Origin: JBBDYG01 sp040901765
Lineage (GTDB): Bacteria; Planctomycetota; Planctomycetia; Pirellulales; Lacipirellulaceae
Assembly (NCBI GenBank): GCA_040901765.1
Contig: JBBDYG010000024.1
Coordinates: 1-46,374, forward strand
Direction: 5' to 3'
DNA length: 46,374 nt
Every line of letters starts with the position of its first letter. Positions within the stretch are counted from its first letter, which is position 1. Positions 45,806 through 46,374 of the stretch are shown here, piece by piece. The translations under genes and the position numbers were made by a program. The notes under the pieces were generated by a model that was not told the DNA's origin, did not search any database, and saw nothing but the letters and a program-made list of their open reading frames with translations.

Positions 45806-46168
45806 TCACTTGATGATTCCATGTATACGTTTCCAATCGTAGTTTCGCTTCCTGCGAAGCCGCGTGTACTGTTTGACTCTCGATCGCGCTTTCTTCACCC
45901 GCCGAGATCGCAGCTTACGTCTGCGATAGATGAATAGGTGATCGTGGATCGCACAATGTTGAGGGATTCGGAGAACCTCGACGAGTGCATATTCGAGGTC
46001 TATAAACCAGTGGAACAAATCATCGCCGGTACATCCACCCTCTCCCTCACCAACGTAAGCCACAAACTTCCCGCGGAATTTAACGAGACACTTCCACGGC
46101 CATTCTCCCTGATATGACGGCCAGCAAAGAAAGAGACTATGGCCAGGGTAGAGCTTCAGGACCACCAA
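45806..46168 (-). CDS. hypothetical protein, basic C-terminus
   Basis: Open frame of 120 residues. The first 80 residues have ordinary protein composition (PGHSLFLCWPSYQGEWPWKC, DLFHWFIDLEYALVEVLRIP); the last 40 are rich in Arg and Lys (RRRKLRSRRVKKARSR). I recognise no family, and no ribosome site is evident. It converges on the terminator at 45745. The remaining bases to the window end show no gene. Confidence 0.4.
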   Translation of the reverse strand: MVVLKLYPGHSLFLCWPSYQGEWPWKCLVKFRGKFVAYVGEGEGGCTGDDLFHWFIDLEYALVEVLRIPQHCAIHDHLFIYRRRKLRSRRVKKARSRVKQYTRLRRKRNYDWKRIHGIIK

Positions 46169-46374
46169 GATGAACTGGAAAGAAGGTGTGATCGCCCTCC
46201 TTGATTGATTGTGTCAAAACGTCTCGTAAGGGCCGCGTCTCGAGCGCCGTCTTAGCCATCCTGGCCAAATTTGCCTGGTGAGTTTTTCGAAGGGGCCGTG
46301 GAAGTTCGTCCTCAAATAGATGGTTCTTCAGGAAATTTAGTGGGTGATTTCAGGAGTCAGGTGGAGCTTGCCGC

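Noticed and set aside
1..46374. tRNA, rRNA and CRISPR arrays
   Set aside because: I saw no cloverleaf-like or rRNA-like sequence and no regularly spaced repeats anywhere in the window.

Overview
The window looks like a chromosomal segment of a planctomycete of the Pirellulales type. The evidence is the protein families: a heme-motif PSCyt1-DUF1549-DUF1553 protein paired with a DUF1501 protein, a DUF1559 pseudopilin-like protein with a GFTLVELL leader, dockerin-bearing PEP-CTERM surface proteins, large LamG/propeller secreted proteins, and many genes without clear Shine-Dalgarno sites. No rRNA, tRNA or CRISPR array was seen. Family names come from recognising motifs by eye; no database search was run.

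Layout. (1) 51-1316 (-): a PEP-CTERM protein made of two repeats. (2) 1648-12733 (+): a tight seven-gene row: GntR/FCD regulator, PSCyt1-DUF1549-DUF1553 protein, DUF1501 protein, a secreted protein resembling D-apionate lactonase, an eroded BASS-type transporter, an HpcH/HpaI aldolase fused to two cupins, and a D-2-hydroxyacid dehydrogenase. Three of the junctions are stop/start overlaps or nearly so. (3) 13371-16640: a mobile island with an amidoligase-like gene, two small genes, an rve-type transposase and a truncated ISL3-type transposase. (4) 16724-18801 (-): L-rhamnose isomerase preceded by the decayed end of a FucI/AraA-like isomerase and a frameshifted GDSL hydrolase. (5) 19010-32654: DUF1537 acid-sugar kinase, PdxA-family dehydrogenase, a PhyH oxygenase, two paralogous LamG plus beta-propeller secreted proteins around an SSS symporter, a DapA-family lyase, a second GntR/FCD regulator and an aldo/keto reductase. 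(6) 32711-35848: a large GH106-like glycoside hydrolase. (7) 36147-44767: DUF1559 protein, two PEP-CTERM proteins, an intact FucI/AraA-like isomerase and a 1206-residue double PEP-CTERM protein. (8) 44768-46374: degenerate small genes and a clear rho-independent terminator.

How it may work together (inference). Rhamnose isomerase, an apionate-lactonase-like protein, acid-sugar kinase/dehydrogenase, keto-acid aldolases, sugar transport and a rhamnosidase-like hydrolase fit catabolism of plant cell-wall sugars; apiose plus rhamnose is the pairing found in rhamnogalacturonan II. The strongest unannotated signal is a repeated palindrome, TTATGT-NNN-ACATAA, found eight times as four pairs, only in the intergenic regions (or at the start codon) of the kinase, the LamG/SSS divergent pair, the GntR2/aldo-keto reductase pair and the DUF1559/PEP-CTERM block. 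Three copies overlap recognisable promoters. It defines a candidate regulon, probably of the second GntR/FCD regulator, that joins sugar catabolism to surface proteins.
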